From positions 1 through 7,463 of the forward strand of contig JBBDWJ010000070.1 of the NCBI GenBank assembly GCA_040902925.1: 7,463 nucleotides of DNA, given 5' to 3'. Shown piece after piece: positions 1 to 6,386 of this stretch. The notes below the pieces were generated by a model. The model searched no databases. It had not been told where the DNA came from and saw nothing but the letters and a program-made list of their open reading frames with translations. The translations under genes were made by a program, and so were the position numbers. This DNA comes from JBBDWJ01 sp040902925 (lineage in GTDB: Bacteria > Acidobacteriota > Terriglobia > Bryobacterales > UBA6623). Each line of letters begins with the position of its first letter. The stretch's first letter is position 1.

Positions 1-2036
1 AGGCCGTGGCCCAGTTGGCGCTCGACGCCGACCGTGACGCGCTGACGTCGTTTTACGGCTATTTTTACGGCTATATCGCCGTGTTCTCCTTTCTGTTCCA
101 CACCTTGGTGACGGGCAGGATTCTGCGTCTTCTCGGCCTGAGCTCATGCTTGTTCATTCTTCCGCTGGCGCTCGTGGCCGGTTCGACCGGATTGCTTTTT
201 TCCACCAGTCTGGGAGCGGCTATTTTGGCCCGCGGCTCCGATCAAGGCTTCAGGCACTCGATCGACCGCGCCTCTCTCGAACTGCTTTATGTGCCGGTAA
301 CGGCCAGTATTCGCGCCCGTGTCAAAAGCTTCATGGACATTGTTGTCGGCCGCTCGGCCGACGCGATCGCCAGCATCGTGCTGTTTGGGCTGGTGACGAT
401 CGGCCGGGCCGATGTCGGTGATATTAGCTGGGTCACCTTGCTGTTCATCGCCCCGTGGTTGTTCGCGGTTTGGAAGATGAAGGGCGAGTACGTACGAACC
501 CTGCGCAGCACCATTGAGCGCAAAGACATCCAGGCAGAGGAGCTGCTTAGGAGCCTCGCCGAGTCAGACCCGCCCGCCGAGTTGGAAAGCACTTTGCAGG
601 GTTCCGACCAGCGGTCCTTAGAGACGGCCATTGATTGGATGCAATACGGCGGGGTAAGCGCGTCGCGCGCGTACTTGGCCTCGCTGTTGACGCACAGCTC
701 TTCGACCATACGCCGCAAAGCGATGGGGGTGGTCGCCAGTCACCACATACCCAACAGCGAACGGGAGGTGCTGAGCTTCCTGGCGCTGGAATCGGACGCC
801 GATGCCCGCTGGCAGGCGCTCGAATACATCGAGGAACAGGGCAGCCTTGGGGCTATTAACTCCCTGGAAGGCTTGCTGGAGAGCCCTGACCGCGAACTCG
901 CGGCCACGGTCGCCGCTCGCCTGCTGCATCATCCGGGAGCGGCTCGCGGCAAGCCTGCCGGGGTGTTTCGTTCCTATGTCGAGTGGGCGGCCGACGCGGG
1001 CACGGCGGAGCGCGCCACCGCCGCCCGGCTGATCGGGCTGGCGCCACCCTCGGAAGAACTCGTCGCGTATCTTTCGCGGTCTTTGCGGGATTCAGCTCCG
1101 GAGGTGGCGCGAGCGGCCCTCCAAAGCGCCGCCAGACTGCGGCCGCGGCACGAGATCGACTTTATCATCCAAAGGCTAGGCGAGCGGCAGTTCCGCCGCG
1201 AAGCGCGCGAGGCTTTGGTCGCCTTCCGGGAATTTGCGCTGCCAAGACTGAACGAGGCGGCGCGCAGCGGCGTCCACACCCCCGGCGTGCGGCGCGAAGT
1301 CTTCCGGGTGATGGGCGCGATCGGAGGCCAGCAGGCCGCCGACCTGCTGATTTCGCACGTCGAGCGTTCGAACCGCGTTGTTCTCTACGAGGTCCTGCGC
1401 GTGCTGTATCGCATTCGCCGCCGCGAGCCGGAAGTGCGTTTTGACCGCCAGATCGTCACCGACCTGCTGATTGCGGAGCTGCGCGATCTCTACCAGGAAG
1501 CCGTGTTTCTGGCGGGCATTCCAGACAGGCGCCCCGCTGAGGGTTTGAACTTCCTCAGGCGGGCGTTGCGCGAGCGGCTCGATCGCCGCCGGGACGAAGC
1601 TTTCCACCTGCTGGCGCTGGTCTACCCGCATCGCGAGATTCTCGACGCCCGGCACTGGGTTTTCAGCGGGCGGCCGGATCTGCGCTCCAACGCCCTGGAG
1701 TTTCTCGACAGCCGCGTCAGCAACCCGGTCCGCCAGATGCTGCTGCCGGCTCTGGAAGGTCACAGCGCCCGCCGTTTGCTCGAAGTTGGAGGCGAGTTGT
1801 TCGGGCTCACCGAAATCCCCTACCCTAGCGTGTTACACCGGCTGCTGGACTGGCCTGACGTGTGGCTGCAGTCGTGCGCCAGCTACGTCGTCGGCGAAGC
1901 GCGGATTGTCGAGTTGCAGACGCAGCTCGAACCCCTGACGCGCGACGCCGATCCGATTCTGAGCGAGACCGCTGTCCGCGCCGGGGAGCGCCTGAGCGGC
2001 GGCAGGCGCGGCAGCGCCGGGCCGCGGCCAAGCTGA
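1..2036 (+). CDS. Npt1/Npt2-like nucleotide transporter with C-terminal HEAT-repeat region (5' partial)
   Basis: The frame is open to the left edge (first whole codon at 3), so the real start and most of the transporter lie outside the window. Residues are numbered from a GTG at 6. Hydrophobic helices near 20-44, 47-75, 119-137 and 140-158 look like the last membrane segments of a 12-helix carrier. The stretch around LYVPVTASIRARVKSFMDIV (94-113) resembles the conserved loop of the ATP/ADP translocase (Npt1/Npt2) family, where an 'xYxPL..xxKxKxxxDVxxxR' pattern is usual. From about 180 to 660 the protein is soluble and made of repeated helical pairs rich in Arg, Ala and Leu, as in HEAT/Armadillo-type repeats. 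The C-terminal tail is low-complexity and basic. Fusions of this carrier type with HEAT repeats are known in bacteria, often followed by a cyclic-nucleotide-binding domain; here that domain is the next gene. The substrate is not deducible, and nucleotide exchange is only the family's founding activity. Confidence is high for the gene and moderate for the function. Confidence 0.8.
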   Translation, partial: AVAQLALDADRDALTSFYGYFYGYIAVFSFLFHTLVTGRILRLLGLSSCLFILPLALVAGSTGLLFSTSLGAAILARGSDQGFRHSIDRASLELLYVPVTASIRARVKSFMDIVVGRSADAIASIVLFGLVTIGRADVGDISWVTLLFIAPWLFAVWKMKGEYVRTLRSTIERKDIQAEELLRSLAESDPPAELESTLQGSDQRSLETAIDWMQYGGVSASRAYLASLLTHSSSTIRRKAMGVVASHHIPNSEREVLSFLALESDADARWQALEYIEEQGSLGAINSLEGLLESPDRELAATVAARLLHHPGAARGKPAGVFRSYVEWAADAGTAERATAARLIGLAPPSEELVAYLSRSLRDSAPEVARAALQSAARLRPRHEIDFIIQRLGERQFRREAREALVAFREFALPRLNEAARSGVHTPGVRREVFRVMGAIGGQQAADLLISHVERSNRVVLYEVLRVLYRIRRREPEVRFDRQIVTDLLIAELRDLYQEAVFLAGIPDRRPAEGLNFLRRALRERLDRRRDEAFHLLALVYPHREILDARHWVFSGRPDLRSNALEFLDSRVSNPVRQMLLPALEGHSARRLLEVGGELFGLTEIPYPSVLHRLLDWPDVWLQSCASYVVGEARIVELQTQLEPLTRDADPILSETAVRAGERLSGGRRGSAGPRPS
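51..74 (+). repeat. 12-nt perfect tandem duplication in the transporter gene
   Basis: TTTTACGGCTAT occurs twice back to back (51-62 and 63-74), in frame, and encodes FYGY-FYGY at the start of a membrane helix. Family members often have a related 'FFGxFYGY' pattern here, so the protein repeat may be old, but the two DNA copies are identical. Confidence 0.9.
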
Positions 2037-2053
2037 TTCCCGCGAATCGTTTC

Positions 2054-2530
2054 ATGGAAACCCTCACCACGCTGGAGCGCGCGATCCGCCTGCAAAAGGT
2101 GGAGTTGTTTAGCGAACTGGCAACGAGCATGCTCGCTTTGCTGGCGTCCATCGCGTCGCAGGTCGAAGTGAAGCGCGGGGAAGTGTTGGTTGAGCAGAAC
2201 CACGCTCTCAGCACTCTTTACGTCGTGCTGAACGGCTCGATCGAGATGAGCCGCAGCGGGCGCACCATGTTTCGCGTCGGCGCCGACGAGACAATCGGCA
2301 ACTGGGCGCTGTTTGACGAGCAGCCCAGCGTGGTGACGGCAACGGCGTTGGAAGACACCTCGCTGCTTCGCATTGACCGGGAAGATTTCTTCGACCTGCT
2401 GGCGGATCACAGCGAGGCGACGCGCGAAATGTTCCAGGCGCTGTTCAAGCGGGTGCGCTCGCTGCTCACCAAAGGCCTGGGTACCTCGGGGCTAACTACC
2501 CCGCCGCCGCCCGAGCCTGGCTCCCCCTGA
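2054..2530 (+). CDS. small cyclic-nucleotide-binding-fold protein (cNBD/Crp-like sensor, no DNA-binding domain)
   Basis: 158 aa starting at ATG 2054. The frame is open further upstream, to 1862, but that part overlaps the transporter gene and codes for arginine-rich sequence unlike a protein domain. Residues 1-20 (METLTTLERAIRLQKVELFS) and the beta-roll up to about 110 match the Crp/cNBD fold: 'LF..L' lead-in, KRGEVLVEQ (40-48), LYVVLNGSIEM (55-65) and a C-helix from about 108. The phosphate-binding cassette is degenerate. The usual G-E-L is G82-N83-W84, and the Arg-Ser/Ala pair that holds the cyclic phosphate is S92-V93, so cAMP or cGMP binding is doubtful. There is no helix-turn-helix; the end is a Pro-rich tail. 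It lies 17 nt after the HEAT-transporter stop with no clear Shine-Dalgarno, which fits translational coupling. Related domains are often fused to such transporters, so this may be a split gene or a frameshift. It is probably a regulatory subunit of the transporter (inference). Confidence 0.8.
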   Translation: METLTTLERAIRLQKVELFSELATSMLALLASIASQVEVKRGEVLVEQNHALSTLYVVLNGSIEMSRSGRTMFRVGADETIGNWALFDEQPSVVTATALEDTSLLRIDREDFFDLLADHSEATREMFQALFKRVRSLLTKGLGTSGLTTPPPPEPGSP

Positions 2531-2548
2531 CGCCTGGCTCCGCCTGAT
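2515..2548 (+). repeat. 17-nt tandem repeat spanning the cNBD gene stop codon
   Basis: GCCTGGCTCCCCCTGAC (2515-2531) is followed directly by GCCTGGCTCCGCCTGAT (2532-2548), differing at two positions. A third partial copy begins GCCTG at 2549. The first copy contains the TGA stop at 2528-2530 of the cyclic-nucleotide-fold gene; the second carries a duplicate TGA just outside it. Confidence 0.85.
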
Positions 2549-2623
2549 GCCTGTGGATCGAAACCGCCGCCGCGCCAACGCGCTTTGGCCTTCTCCTATA
2601 CTGGAATTGATCTTAGCCGCGGG

Positions 2624-2672
2624 GAACCCCTCGGAAGTCCTGGACTTCCCCCCGGTTCACAAGCTGGGGTTC
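2624..2672 (+). promoter_or_regulatory. nested dyad in the leader of the sensor kinase gene
   Basis: The 186-nt gap between the cNBD gene and the kinase start holds a palindrome GGAAGTCC-T-GGACTTCC (2633-2649) nested between GAACCCC (2624-2630) and GGGGTTC (2666-2672). It could be a repressor operator, an mRNA leader structure or a REP-like repeat; the sequence does not decide. A possible -10 box TATACT lies at 2597-2602, but no good -35 box sits at the right spacing, so I do not call a promoter. No gene is seen in the gap. An in-frame TTG at 2585 would extend the kinase through this structure, which seems unlikely. Confidence 0.4.
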
Positions 2673-2716
2673 GCAGTTGGGCGTCTGGCCCACGGCGGCT
2701 GCTGAAGCGCTTGCGC

Positions 2717-4507
2717 ATGGATACCGAATTCAAACCGAAGACGCAGGAGGAACTGGAGGCCGAAAACCAGCGGCTCCGCCGCGCGGTCGAGGAACTCTCC
2801 ACGTTGAACGCCATTGGCACCGCGATCGGATCCACGATGTCGGTTAACGCCATTGTGGAGTTGATCGTTCAGGAAAGCGTCAAGCACCTCGACGTCGAAC
2901 AAGCAGCGGTGATGCTGCTCAAGCACGACCAGGAATCCGACCCTTTTCGCACCATGGCGCGCAAGGCCTACTCGGGCACCGAAGTCGTGCCGTTCCGTTT
3001 CGGACAGCAACTCACCGGGTGGATGCTGAAGCATCGCAAGCCGCTGTTGATTAATGACCTGCAGGCCGACTCCCGGTTTCGTTCGGTCGCCACGGAAGGA
3101 TTTCCGATCCGCTCGCTGCTCAGCGTGCCGTTGCGCGCCAAGGGCGAAATGGTCGGCTTGCTCAACGTTTTCAACAAGCGCGATCCGGGCGGCTTCACGC
3201 TGGGCGATCAACGGCTGCTGTCGATCATTGCCTCGCAATCGTCTCAGATCGTCGACAACGCCCGGCTTTACGAACAGTTGCAGCAGCGCACCGAGGAACT
3301 GGAAAAGTCCGAGGCCAAATACCGCGCGCTCATGGAGGAAGCCGGCGAAGCCATCCTGCTGGTGAGCTCTGAGACCCGCCGCATCCTCGAGGTCAACGAC
3401 CGTGCCGCGGAATTGACCGGCAGGCCGCGCGAGGCGCTGCTCGGCTGTACCGTCGGTGATGTGATTTTGGTCCCGGAGCTGAAGGTGGATGCCACCTACG
3501 AGGAGCTCGCCCGAGGGGGGAACGTCCGCAGCTCGATGCGTATCCAGGGAAACGCCGGCGAGGAGCGTTTCGTCGATGTCAGCCTGACGCAAGTCTCTTA
3601 CGGCAGCGATCGCATTTTGCAAGTGATCTGCCACGACGTCACGGAGCGCGAGCGCTTTGCCGCGCACCTGCGCAACGAGGCCGAAGAGCTTGAGCGGCTG
3701 GTGGCTGCGCGCACTCGCGACCTGCGCGAATCGCAGACCAAGCTGATCCAGCAGGAGAAGATGGCGGCCCTCGGCAAGCTCGTCGCCGGCGTCGCCCACG
3801 AGATGAACACTCCGATCGGCACGATCAACAGCAACGCCGACACGTTAAGCCGGTCGCTGAAAAAGCTCCGCCTGCTTCTGACTTCGGAGTCGTGCCCGGA
3901 CGCGGTGCGCGAGGACCGCAAGCTCGGGCAGTTACTGACGATGGTCGAAGACATCGCCCGCATCAACCAGATCGCCTGCGAGCGTATCGTGGACATTGTG
4001 GCAAGCCTGCGGAACTTCGCCCGCCTTGACGAGGCCGAGCAAAAGGTCGCCGACCTCCACGAAGGCCTCAACAGCACCTTGACGCTGGTCCAGCACGAGC
4101 TCAAAAACCGCATCCGCCTCGTCAAGGAATACGGGGACATTCCGCCGATTCATTGCCACCCCAACAAGATCAACCAAGTGTTCATGAACCTGCTGGTGAA
4201 CGCCGCGCAAGCCATCAACGGCGAAGGCGTCATTACGATTCGGACCTTTCGGGAAGGTGATATAGTGAATGTTCAATTCTCCGATACTGGTGCAGGCATT
4301 CGTCCTGACAACCTTTCTCGAATCTTTGATCCTGGGTTCACAACCAAGGGAGTCGGCGTTGGGACGGGCCTCGGCCTTTCGATCGTTTTCCAGATCATCC
4401 ACGATCACGGCGGGAGCATCGACGTGGACAGCGAGGTAGGGAAGGGGTCGACGTTCACCCTTCGCTTGCCGATCCACGGCGTGACAGCGCTGAAGAATTC
4501 ACAATGA
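2717..4507 (+). CDS. cytosolic GAF-PAS hybrid sensor histidine kinase
   Basis: 596 aa from ATG 2717, chosen because coding-like sequence (an acidic coiled coil rich in E, L and R) begins there; no strong Shine-Dalgarno is visible. Order: coiled coil about 8-30; GAF domain about 40-190 (ends near the linker 'LYEQLQQRTEELE'); PAS about 200-315, closing with 'ICHDVTERER' as PAS/PAC segments do; coiled coil about 315-350; HisKA with H-box VAHEMNTPIG, phospho-acceptor H361, and E362/T365 fitting the ExxT phosphatase motif; then the HATPase_c domain with N-box NLLVNAAQAI (N495), G1 box DTGAGI (D523), F-box 'RIFDPGFTTK' and G2 'GTGLGLSI'. All catalytic boxes are present, so an active autokinase is expected. 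There is no membrane segment or signal peptide, so it should sense an internal signal through GAF and/or PAS; the ligand is unknown. The stop overlaps the start of the response regulator gene, its evident partner. GC content dips sharply near 4261-4340. Confidence 0.95.
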   Translation: MDTEFKPKTQEELEAENQRLRRAVEELSTLNAIGTAIGSTMSVNAIVELIVQESVKHLDVEQAAVMLLKHDQESDPFRTMARKAYSGTEVVPFRFGQQLTGWMLKHRKPLLINDLQADSRFRSVATEGFPIRSLLSVPLRAKGEMVGLLNVFNKRDPGGFTLGDQRLLSIIASQSSQIVDNARLYEQLQQRTEELEKSEAKYRALMEEAGEAILLVSSETRRILEVNDRAAELTGRPREALLGCTVGDVILVPELKVDATYEELARGGNVRSSMRIQGNAGEERFVDVSLTQVSYGSDRILQVICHDVTERERFAAHLRNEAEELERLVAARTRDLRESQTKLIQQEKMAALGKLVAGVAHEMNTPIGTINSNADTLSRSLKKLRLLLTSESCPDAVREDRKLGQLLTMVEDIARINQIACERIVDIVASLRNFARLDEAEQKVADLHEGLNSTLTLVQHELKNRIRLVKEYGDIPPIHCHPNKINQVFMNLLVNAAQAINGEGVITIRTFREGDIVNVQFSDTGAGIRPDNLSRIFDPGFTTKGVGVGTGLGLSIVFQIIHDHGGSIDVDSEVGKGSTFTLRLPIHGVTALKNSQ

Positions 4508-4986
4508 ACGAGAACGAACGTACTCCCTTGATCATACTCGTGGACGACGAGGAAATGGTCCTGACCAGTCTGCGATCCTTCCTCACCCTGGAGACCGAGT
4601 ATGACATCGAGACATATACGTCGCCCAAAAAGGCTCTGGAAGGTCTCGACAGCCGGCCGCTGGACCTGATCATCTCCGACTATCTGATGCCGGAGATGAA
4701 CGGCATTGATTTTCTGCTGCGGGTTAAGAAACTGCACCCTTACAGCACGCGCATTCTGCTGACCGGGTACGCCGACAAAGAGAACGCCATCAAGGCGATC
4801 AACGAAGTCGGACTGTATCAATACGTCGAGAAGCCCTGGGACAACGAAGAGCTCAAGCTGATCATCCAGAACGGGCTCGAACGGCGCTTTCTGATGGAGC
4901 GGCTCCAGGAAAAGATCGCGGAAGTGCAGCAAGTGCAGCAGAACCTGCAGGACATTCAGGCGCAAATCATCAAAGCCTTCATGTAG
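4504..4986 (+). CDS. single-receiver response regulator with coiled-coil tail
   Basis: 160 aa. The ATG (4504-4506) overlaps the kinase TGA (4505-4507), which indicates translational coupling and a cognate pair. The receiver domain covers about 8-125: acidic pocket D14-D15, phospho-acceptor D59 in 'IISDYLMPEMNG', switch Thr T87 in 'ILLTGYAD', and conserved Lys K110 in 'YVEKPWD'. The K-P-W form is common in receivers of RpfG/HD-GYP-type and related regulators. After the receiver there is only a helical, Gln/Glu-rich tail (about 125-160) predicted to form a coiled coil, with no HTH, HD-GYP, GGDEF or other output domain. It probably acts by protein-protein contact, for example with a partner elsewhere or with the HEAT scaffold encoded upstream (speculative). 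The tail contains a perfect in-frame 9-nt duplication (AAGTGCAGC twice, 4922-4939) giving VQQ-VQQ. Confidence 0.95.
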   Translation: MNENERTPLIILVDDEEMVLTSLRSFLTLETEYDIETYTSPKKALEGLDSRPLDLIISDYLMPEMNGIDFLLRVKKLHPYSTRILLTGYADKENAIKAINEVGLYQYVEKPWDNEELKLIIQNGLERRFLMERLQEKIAEVQQVQQNLQDIQAQIIKAFM

Positions 4987-4998
4987 GCGGCCCTGTAG

Positions 4999-5018
4999 GA
5001 CAGGCGCTCCTGCCTGTC
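4999..5018. repeat. REP-like hairpin, left copy
   Basis: GACAGGC (4999-5005) pairs with GCCTGTC (5012-5018) around a 6-nt loop. The 18-nt core at 5000-5017 is nearly identical (16 of 18) to the reverse complement of the hairpin core at 5149-5166. It lies 12 nt after the response regulator stop and could help end or protect its transcript; there is no T-tract, so it is not a classical terminator. Confidence 0.75.
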
Positions 5019-5044
5019 GCGGGATGGGACCGCGGGATGGGGAC
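5018..5044 (+). repeat. 13/14-nt imperfect tandem repeat
   Basis: CGCGGGATGGGAC (5018-5030) is followed by CGCGGGATGGGGAC (5031-5044), the second copy having one extra G. The second copy runs into the left arm of the large inverted repeat. Confidence 0.75.
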
Positions 5045-5119
5045 AGTCACCGCTTTTCGCGACTCAAACGGCTGGCTGTTCCGAGCGGTCTGCTGTCGCG
5101 AAAAGCGGTGACTGTCCCC
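5039..5119. repeat. 81-bp palindromic element with perfect 25-bp inverted arms
   Basis: The left arm (5039-5063) begins GGGGACAGTCACC and ends TTTTCGCGAC. The right arm (5095-5119) is its exact reverse complement at all 25 positions. The spacer (5064-5094) is 31 nt and not part of the palindrome. There is no open frame of note and no visible target-site duplication (T at 5038, C at 5120). The size and structure fit a small non-autonomous palindromic repeat such as a REP/BIME or MITE. From memory, palindromes beginning GGGGACAGTCACC recur in acidobacterial and other environmental genomes, but I cannot verify this here. Sitting between two convergent genes, it could also act as a two-way transcription barrier. 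Confidence 0.85.
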
Positions 5120-5146
5120 CTGGCACTGACGCAGGGTACCGCAGGA

Positions 5147-5168
5147 GCACAGGCAGGATTGCCTGTGC
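5147..5168. repeat. REP-like hairpin, right (inverted) copy
   Basis: GCACAGGCA (5147-5155) pairs perfectly with TGCCTGTGC (5160-5168) around GGAT. On the minus strand its core reads ACAGGCAATCCTGCCTGT, matching the left hairpin core at 16 of 18 positions. The two hairpins therefore flank the 25-bp inverted repeat in opposite orientation. It lies 17 nt downstream of the phosphofructokinase stop. Confidence 0.75.
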
Positions 5169-5191
5169 CACGAGGATTGTCTGTGCTACGC
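5156..5191 (-). repeat. 18-nt tandem repeat overlapping the phosphofructokinase stop codon
   Basis: GGATTGCCTGTGCCACGA (5156-5173) and GGATTGTCTGTGCTACGC (5174-5191) are adjacent and differ at three positions, two of them C/T transitions. The second copy contains CTA 5186-5188, the TAG stop of the minus-strand phosphofructokinase gene. The first copy overlaps half of the right hairpin, so on the minus strand the outer copy looks like a decayed half-hairpin of the same family. Confidence 0.8.
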
Positions 5192-6361
5192 CCGCGTCAG
5201 GAAGATTGGCAGCTTGTTCTTGTGCGGATAAACCGGGCGGTAGCGGTCTACGTTGTACATCGTTTCCAGATCCACCTGCCGCGCGCCTAGTTTTGGATCC
5301 GGAATGTCCGTGTCGGTATAGCAGCCGTTACGAATCGCCATCATGCGGCCATGACTGCCTTGGGCGATGCATTCGATCGCCATCGTCGCAAAGGTCGTAG
5401 CAATCATTTTGTCCAGGAAGTCGGGCGCGCCGCTCCGCAAGTCGTAGGTCAGATCGCTGACCACCGTCTCAACTCCGACCCTCCTTTTGATCTCCTCGCT
5501 GAAGGCCTCGGCGACGTTCACCTTTTTGCGATGGCCATACGCGTCGGCTTCACCGTAGTCCTGAACCTGACGCCCCTTCCAGGTAGCGCCTTCCGACAGG
5601 ACCACGAGCGAGTAACGGCTGGGGTTGTTGTCGCGATCGTGAGCCAGCAGCTCGATGACCTTCTCGAGATCGAAGGGGTGCTCGGGGATGCAGCAGCGAA
5701 TCGAAGTTACATACGCGGTGTACAGAGCCGTGAAGCCCGCGTCGCGGCCGAAAATGCGAAAGATGCCGATTCGCTCGTGGGAGCCGATTGTCGTGCGCTG
5801 GCGGCTGATCGCTTCGACGGCGCGCGTCAGAGCGGTGGAGAACCCGATGCAATACTCGGTATTCTGCACATCGTTATCCATCGTCTTGGGAACGGCGACG
5901 ACCGGGAAGCCTTCGCTGTCGATCCGCGCCGCATAGCTCAGCGTGTCGTCGCCGCCGATGGCCAGCAGGTAATCGAGCTTGAGCTTCTGCACGTTCTCGA
6001 GCACGATCGGCGTTGTGTCGACTACGCCTGGCTCGACCTCTTTGCAATTTGCCAGCTTCTTGACGACATGCTCGGGCAGATCCCTGACCTTTTGGCGGGA
6101 AGGCTTGGTGCGCGAAGTGTGCAGGAATGTGCCGCCTTCGCGGTCGATCTTGCGCGTATTCTCGCGGTCCAGCCGCACAAAGTAGTCGTCGTCGAAGCCT
6201 TTGTCCAGGTCGGGATGAGTTAACCCTCTCCACCCGCGGCGAATGCCGATGACCTCGAAACCGGGTTCGGCGGTAGCGCCGTAAACCACGGATTTAATCA
6301 CCGCATTCAAGCCCGGGACGTCGCCGCCGCCGGTCAGGATGCCGATTCTTTTATTCGCCAT
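5186..6361 (-). CDS. pfp: 6-phosphofructokinase, residues of the pyrophosphate-dependent type
   Basis: 391 aa, ATG at 6361, with a good GGAGAAGGAG ribosome site just upstream. It phosphorylates fructose 6-phosphate to the 1,6-bisphosphate in glycolysis (reversibly if PPi is the donor) and is cytosolic. The N-terminal phosphate-donor loop is GGGDVPGLN (11-19). The key donor-specificity motif reads G136-G137-D138-D139-T140: ATP enzymes have Gly where D139 stands. The sugar motif reads P158-K159-T160-M161-D162-N163-D164: ATP enzymes have Gly where K159 stands, and D162 is the catalytic base. The D139/K159 pair is the recognised signature of PPi-dependent enzymes. FGRDAG (about 212-217) replaces the usual MGR region. 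The length fits a single-domain bacterial PPi-PFK rather than the roughly 320-aa E. coli type. It is the downstream gene of a probable two-gene operon with the 156-aa protein 25 nt upstream. Its 3' end runs into a tandem repeat. The donor assignment is from residues only. Confidence 0.93.
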   Translation of the reverse strand: MANKRIGILTGGGDVPGLNAVIKSVVYGATAEPGFEVIGIRRGWRGLTHPDLDKGFDDDYFVRLDRENTRKIDREGGTFLHTSRTKPSRQKVRDLPEHVVKKLANCKEVEPGVVDTTPIVLENVQKLKLDYLLAIGGDDTLSYAARIDSEGFPVVAVPKTMDNDVQNTEYCIGFSTALTRAVEAISRQRTTIGSHERIGIFRIFGRDAGFTALYTAYVTSIRCCIPEHPFDLEKVIELLAHDRDNNPSRYSLVVLSEGATWKGRQVQDYGEADAYGHRKKVNVAEAFSEEIKRRVGVETVVSDLTYDLRSGAPDFLDKMIATTFATMAIECIAQGSHGRMMAIRNGCYTDTDIPDPKLGARQVDLETMYNVDRYRPVYPHKNKLPIFLTRA

Positions 6362-6364
6362 GAA

Positions 6365-6374
6365 CTCCTTCTCC
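6365..6374 (-). promoter_or_regulatory. ribosome binding site of the phosphofructokinase gene
   Basis: On the minus strand GGAGAAGGAG lies 3 nt before the ATG at 6361; the outer GGAG has 9-nt spacing and the inner AAGGAG only 3. This supports the chosen start and is the clearest Shine-Dalgarno in the window. It sits inside the 25-nt gap to the upstream gene. Confidence 0.7.
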
Positions 6375-6386
6375 GTCGAACCTTCG

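Noticed and set aside
2585..2716. TTG start at 2585 extending the kinase by 44 residues
   Set aside because: The extension is Gly/Pro/Arg-rich, crosses the nested dyad, and has no domain match. ATG 2717 begins the coiled coil directly.
2657..3799. 380-codon open frame antisense to the kinase gene
   Set aside because: It lies wholly opposite a gene with intact, recognisable kinase motifs. Long antisense frames are expected in GC-rich coding DNA, and it shows no domain.
5039..5119. Intrinsic terminator for the convergent genes
   Set aside because: The stem is long but no T-tract follows on either strand and the 31-nt loop is large. A barrier role is possible, but not a classical terminator.
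5024..5290. 88-codon plus-strand open frame across the repeat cluster
   Set aside because: It reads through the palindrome arms and then into the antisense of phosphofructokinase; no protein-like composition.
5351..6223. 290-codon open frame antisense to the phosphofructokinase gene
   Set aside because: Same reason: the minus-strand reading has all the catalytic motifs and a strong ribosome site, and the plus-strand reading has neither.
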